From Diploscapter coronatus (lineage: Eukaryota; Nematoda; Chromadorea; Rhabditida; Rhabditidae), in the NCBI GenBank assembly GCA_964036155.1, contig OZ038423.1, forward strand, positions 74,229,249 through 74,293,248: a stretch of DNA of 64,000 nucleotides, in the 5' to 3' direction. Made by a program: the position numbers and the translations under genes. Shown here piece after piece: positions 59,327-64,000 of this stretch. Below the pieces are notes generated by a model. The model was not told the DNA's origin. It did no database searches and saw nothing but the letters and a program-made list of their open reading frames with translations. How positions within the stretch are numbered: position 1 is the stretch's first letter; every line of letters starts with the position of its first letter.

Positions 59327-62300
59327 TTATAAAATCTCGTTATTGTTGCGGTGATTTTGCGTTGGCTCGAGAACGACGCCTTGCGAAAACCGAACGGAGT
59401 TGGAACGAGAATTTGACGAGGAGGAAGAGTTGCTCATTTGATCGTTAAGTGGATTCGAGAAAGCTTCAAATCTGAAAAGGAGACAATTTGAATTTCTTTG
59501 ACAATATTACAACTACAAATCAGACAGAAAATAGTTCATTATTTAAAATTCTAATTGAAGCCTAATTAACACAAATTTCACTAAATTGCTAAAGTCTACA
59601 ATTTTTAAAGCCCGAAACTATTGATATCACAGAAAGATGTTTAGAGAAAAATAACTTGTTTGCTTGTTAGCAAGTAAATGCAACTTTTGAAACCTAGCTA
59701 AACGTAACCTATCGTTCATTTTAAATTCCATGCCTACGTTTCAGATTAGATTTAAAAAAAAAACACATTTTTCGATAACTAATGATTTGTAGAATATTCA
59801 GCGATTTTGTTAACTTATCAAATCGGGATAAATTAACTATTTTGAGTAGTATCTTTACCTGGTGCCATGCCTGAGTCTGCAGATTCTGTCCCGTAGTTGG
59901 TCGATGAAATTGAGTGCTCTGACGCTACGCGAGTCGCTGCCAGCCACTGAAATATCCGAACTTATCGTTTTATCAGCCAATCTTTCGAAAGCCTATCAAA
60001 GATAACAATATTTAATGAGTTACTTATTAGAAAGTTTAATAATTTTGAAGAAGAGAAATGTCAGTAAAAAGGAATAGTGGAACCTTCCAATAAGTTATTT
60101 CCTATGAAAAGTGCAAGATTCACAATAACAAAAGTGCCAAATGTTAGTTGTTCATGCAGAAATGTTAGTGATTTAGGCGAAAGAAAGGGAAAGGAATGAA
60201 TCTAGAATGCTCTAGAACCTCGAGTTTTCAAAGTCTTCCTGAACGTTTTCTGGGTTTTGCTGACTCTCATGATTTGTAGAGGAAGAAGTGAGCAGTTCTG
60301 TGTCAGACTCAGAGGAGGGATAGATGGTCATTAGCTCTTCGACCATTTCTCTAGAGATACAACAAGGAAAATTGCTGGATTTTTAAGAAATAAAATTTCG
60401 TTTGTTAATCTTACGACAATGGAGAATTAATGAATTTTCTTAAAATCGTAATAAAGTTTCGTAATCAGTTTCATGATGTACTACTGTTTGGAATCACTAA
60501 AAAGAAATTCCAAATTAGTTGATAAAACCTGAAATCTATCACATTTTTAAAGCTCAAGAAAAATTTCATGAATTCCCCATTGATTTGTTAACCCTTCGAA
60601 TAGATCTAACCCATCCACCAACCAAATCCACGTTCATATTATGCACAACACAACAACTGCACAATTCGCTGTTTGACTAAATGCATAATTAGTTAAGTTC
60701 ATGCGACCTACCGACCGAGGTTAAGGAGTGAGGAGGGCGCGAAGTGCTCTCTCGCGTCCGCGGTGCCTAGCTCCGTCGGGATCGGGGCCGTTTGCACGAA
60801 ATCTCGCAGCAGAGAACGATCCAACGACAGACCCTCGTAGTACCGATCCTGAAGTTTTGCGAGATTTTAGGTATTTGGATATTTTTTGTGAAAAGTCAGA
60901 ATTACGTAGGTTGAAAGTTGTCATTATAAATAACTGTTTGAAACACACTCAAAGAAGTTCAACAGTGATTCCTGATGAAAAGTGAAGGCAAAAGTTTGAC
61001 TTTTCACAAATAAGATAAGCTTCAAGAAGATTCGATAGTGACGAGACAATTCAGATTTTAATCGATTATTAGCCTGCAAACATGAAATTTAAAATATTTA
61101 CCTTGACGACCTCGTAGGCATCCATAATAATGGCGATAAAGAGCGAGAGAACGACGTAGATGAACAGAGACACGAAAATGTAGATGTAGACCGTCCCGAA
61201 TACCTGCAAACAAGATGCGTATTTAGAGAAGAAATTAAAAGGGTGCCATTTTCTAATTTCAGTCACGTACACTATGAAAATACGAGCGAATTGGGTTCTT
61301 ATTTTCATTGATTCATTTCTAGATTTAGTTAAAACTAACAAATCGGAAAATCCTTGAAAATATCATTTTTCATTACTAATCGAGTTTTCTCCTATGGAAA
61401 CTATGCAATCGAGACTTATTCCTTATTTCTTCTCCCGTTATCACTTTTCATTGTCAACCATTTGCGTTTCAAATATTTGCAATGCTAATTTTCCGAAATG
61501 TGAAAATGATTCTCGTGCCTTGATGACGGTATTTGAATCGTTGATGGTGTAGAACGTGGCGAACATATCATCTCCATTCAGCAGAGAGAACAGCGCCTCT
61601 GAACTCTCCCCCAGCGAGCGGAACTGAAAATTCCATTAGAAACATTTCAAAAATTATAAGTTTCAAGAAACATACAAAAAGAATCATATTATCTCAAAGT
61701 AATTGTGATCAATATTAGCAATAAAAACAATCAAATCTGCGATATGCTTCGGCGATCTGTTGAAATATGAAAAACGTTTTTAAACTAATTCAGAGACCTC
61801 AAAATTGTTAGATGAGTTTTGAACGAAAAGTAGACAAAAAAGTGCGTACCTTCATGCTGTAGGGCCCGATAATGACCCATCCCCCAATGAGGAATCCCAT
61901 GTAGAGAACGATCGCGCACGTCATGAATCGCAGAATGTTCGGCAGCGATTTCTTCAGCGTCAAGATTAGAATCTGAATATATACTTATTTTCAAATAATC
62001 AAAAATCAGCTACTCCGGAAATTCACGTTAAATGAGTCTTCATTGAAACACAAAAATCATAAAACTTGAGTAATATTTTCGCAAAACCCACATGTAAAGT
62101 CCTTCAATTTCATAGTTTTTGAGAAATATAATGAAAAACGATTGTTTTGAGTAGTCTTAAAACTATTCAGAAACCTACATTGTACTGACTGAAGAATCCG
62201 AAGTATCTGAGCACGCCAACGTAGACCAAAAGAGCGCCCATTCCGAGGAAAATGCCTGTCAGAGTGAACAGCGCGGAGTCGAAGTCCTAAAAGTTAGCTA

Positions 62301-64000
62301 TTTTTATTGTTATATAATAATTGCGAGATAGCATAACCAGCAGAGACATATTTCTGTGTTCATATGTAATTCTTGAAACTTACTAAATATATATTCTTAG
62401 TTTTGAACCGAAAACTCGATGGACTTGGTTCCTTTTAAAGAATCACGCCAATTTTTAGAAATATTTTGATGCTTATATAAACTAGGCTTTCCATAAATCA
62501 GCCAGAAAATAACGAACCCGGAATTCGATGGAGATTTTCGCGATCGTCCCGATGCCGATCAGACAGTCGTTGATAACGATCATCACGTACCTAAGAATAC
62601 GGTAATCATAGTAATAGAGGAGAACATTCCTCTATGTGAAACAGTCAATCTTTTACCATTATAAATAAAGGAATTAATTTAGATTAAAGGGTCTAAGGGT
62701 ACAGCATTTTAGAAAATCACAAAAAACCCTTATCAAAATTTTGAAACCTATTCCGCTCTTATAAATGATTTTTAACCTTCCCAATAGAATTGGGACGTTT
62801 TCCACCGCAAAAATTCGGTCATCATTTTCTCGTCCCATCATTAAGGATAGTAATTGCAAAATTGACTGGAATAATCCACATTGCATAAGGGATATTTGCG
62901 GTGGAAAACGTCCCAAGTCTGCTTACCAAAGATTCCAGAAATCCAACTTGTCGCTGAGAGGCAGAGTGATTTTGAAGCAGTTCTCGAAGTATTCACTGGC
63001 TTTCTGAAAATGAAATATTGGGATAAAACATACTCAAAATAGCAGATAATGTATTTTTACACTATTTCTCATTGTTCAAGCTTTCTCCTCGATCTCTAAC
63101 TATGAAACTTTCCAATTCGCCATATAGTAACTTCCTCTATTCCTCTAAAATAACACAAACTAACATGTTGCAGGAGATGCGCCTTGATGAGCGCTCTGCC
63201 GCAGAGGATGAAGGACAGAATGCACAGACCGAGCACTAGAATGTCGATCACTGCAATCACTATTGTGTCCAGATTCAGACCCACACCTGAAATTAGAATA
63301 ATTTGTATTCGTTGAATGAACCAGCTTTGAAATCTATGAATGTTTCATATGAGTTTCAAATGTAATACATTTAGGAATGAAATAAACTAGAGTAATTCAT
63401 CAGCTGTTGCGTTGGATAAAAATTTTCAATTACATTTCTAAGGAATATGATTTCTGACACGAAATAACGAGAACTATTTCGAGAAGGAAACCCATTGCTA
63501 ACAAAAACCAAACGAGTTTTTTGTTGAAATATTTTACCCTTGATGACTCGTCCATTGCAGACCGTTACGTAGGAGACGACAGTAGATAGAGTTACGTGGA
63601 CTTGACCCGTGTGACGAGAATTGTCGAAGATGATTTTCACCTGAAAATTTATAAGGAATGAAACAAGTAACTAATATATCACTATTCTCTATCTGAAAAC
63701 ATCAAGAAATATCGTCTTTGAATCCAGCTTACATCGATTTTGTAGCACTCGGGTTTCTGATCGCCCGCAGTGGGGCTGAAGTGAATCGTGCGCAGCTTGA
63801 AATCCAACGTCACTTTCGAAATCTTCAACGCGTCTTCGGCTTTGAACGTCACTCCTAAAAATCTTGACTTAGACCTTTCAGAGTTGTATATTAAACTCAC
63901 GCTTAGCTAGAACAATAAATGGCATTTTTAAAAATGCTTTCAACTTTTTTGCGACATATTTTAAATATTTTTTTCTTCTATAAAATGGAACTCAAAATCC
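59327..64000 (-). CDS. Mucolipin (TRPML) cation channel, 5' part outside window
   Basis: At least 12 exons read from 63854 downward; the N-terminus and TM1 region lie beyond the window edge. TRPML channels release calcium and other cations from late endosomes and lysosomes. Seen in order: extracytosolic domain pieces KVTLDFKLRTIHF and CYKIDVKIIFDNSRHTGQVHVTL (63854-63540), GLNLDTIVIAVIDILVLGLCILSFILCGRA (TM2), YFENCFKITLPLSDKLDFWN, YVMIVINDCLIGIGTIAKISIEF, FDSALFTLTGIFLGMGALLVYVGVLRYFGFF, LKKSLPNILRF, and the pore helix FRSLGESSEALFSLLNGDDMF with the NGDD filter. TM6 follows (VFGTVYIYIFVSLFIYVVLSLFIAIIMDAYEVVK). The C-terminus is Ser/Asn-rich and ends NNNEIL. The only C. elegans homologue of this type is CUP-5. 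The intron below 61519 starts with GC. Confidence 0.93.
62790..62916. mobile_element. MITE in a mucolipin intron
   Basis: TTGGGACGTTTTCCACCGCAAA and TTTGCGGTGGAAAACGTCCCAA are perfect inverted arms around about 80 bp. Non-coding. It ends about 12 bp from the next exon boundary region, close to a donor site. Confidence 0.8.

Noticed and set aside
1..64000. CRISPR arrays, bacterial operons or phage genes
   Set aside because: No direct-repeat/spacer array was seen, and intron-rich genes with SL1 and U1 show eukaryotic DNA.

Overview
The window looks like nematode nuclear DNA. It is AT-rich. Genes are split by many short introns that end in TTTTCAG-type acceptors. It carries an exact 22-nt SL1 spliced-leader sequence with a 5' splice site directly behind it (332-353, minus), and a U1 snRNA gene (10604-10763, plus). 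The species cannot be named from sequence alone. All gene models below were built by hand from splice signals, reading frame and remembered protein families; no alignment was run.

Layout. 1-5000: SL1 RNA locus, a MITE, an hAT-type MITE, then a minus-strand SAMHD1-like dNTP phosphohydrolase (1755-4959). 5000-12250: gene-poor, with a second MITE copy, a small GPI-anchored Ly6/ET-module protein (8007-9130, minus), U1 snRNA, and a structured GC-rich patch with an Sm-like site. 12257-12925: secreted Tyr/Lys-repeat peptide. 14420-21497 (minus): long DEG/ENaC channel with many EGF-like modules (EGAS type). 22078-22346: kelch fragment. 23123-23699: secreted six-cysteine peptide. 24063-25285: decayed Tc1/mariner-like element. 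25286-28847: no gene seen. 28848-36770 (plus): carnitine palmitoyltransferase 1. 38125-39902 (plus): ALKBH7-type dioxygenase. 40240-54896 (plus): nine tandem paralogous genes of an unrecognised helix-turn-helix family. 55287-58212 (minus): malate/L-lactate dehydrogenase-like oxidoreductase. 59327-end (minus): mucolipin (TRPML/CUP-5-like), 5' end outside the window.

The standout is the nine-gene array. All genes face the same way and are separated by only about 180-310 bp from stop to next ATG. Each encodes a small protein of 162-262 aa. They share an N-terminal region with Gln-Thr/Gln-Cys pairs, an IG-motif segment, a VYDSF...TPF...TGVS..TV..I helix-turn-helix-like core, a basic (sometimes AT-hook) stretch and an acidic tail. 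At all eight internal junctions a short hairpin with compensatory base changes stands about 50-80 nt upstream of the next ATG, and at seven of them a GATAT-like motif follows it. The layout is that of a nematode operon with an Ur-like trans-splicing signal. The family may be a locally expanded set of small DNA-binding proteins.

Mobile DNA is abundant in introns and spacers: hAT-, TTAA-, TA- and Mutator-type MITEs and a 1.27-kb foldback element.
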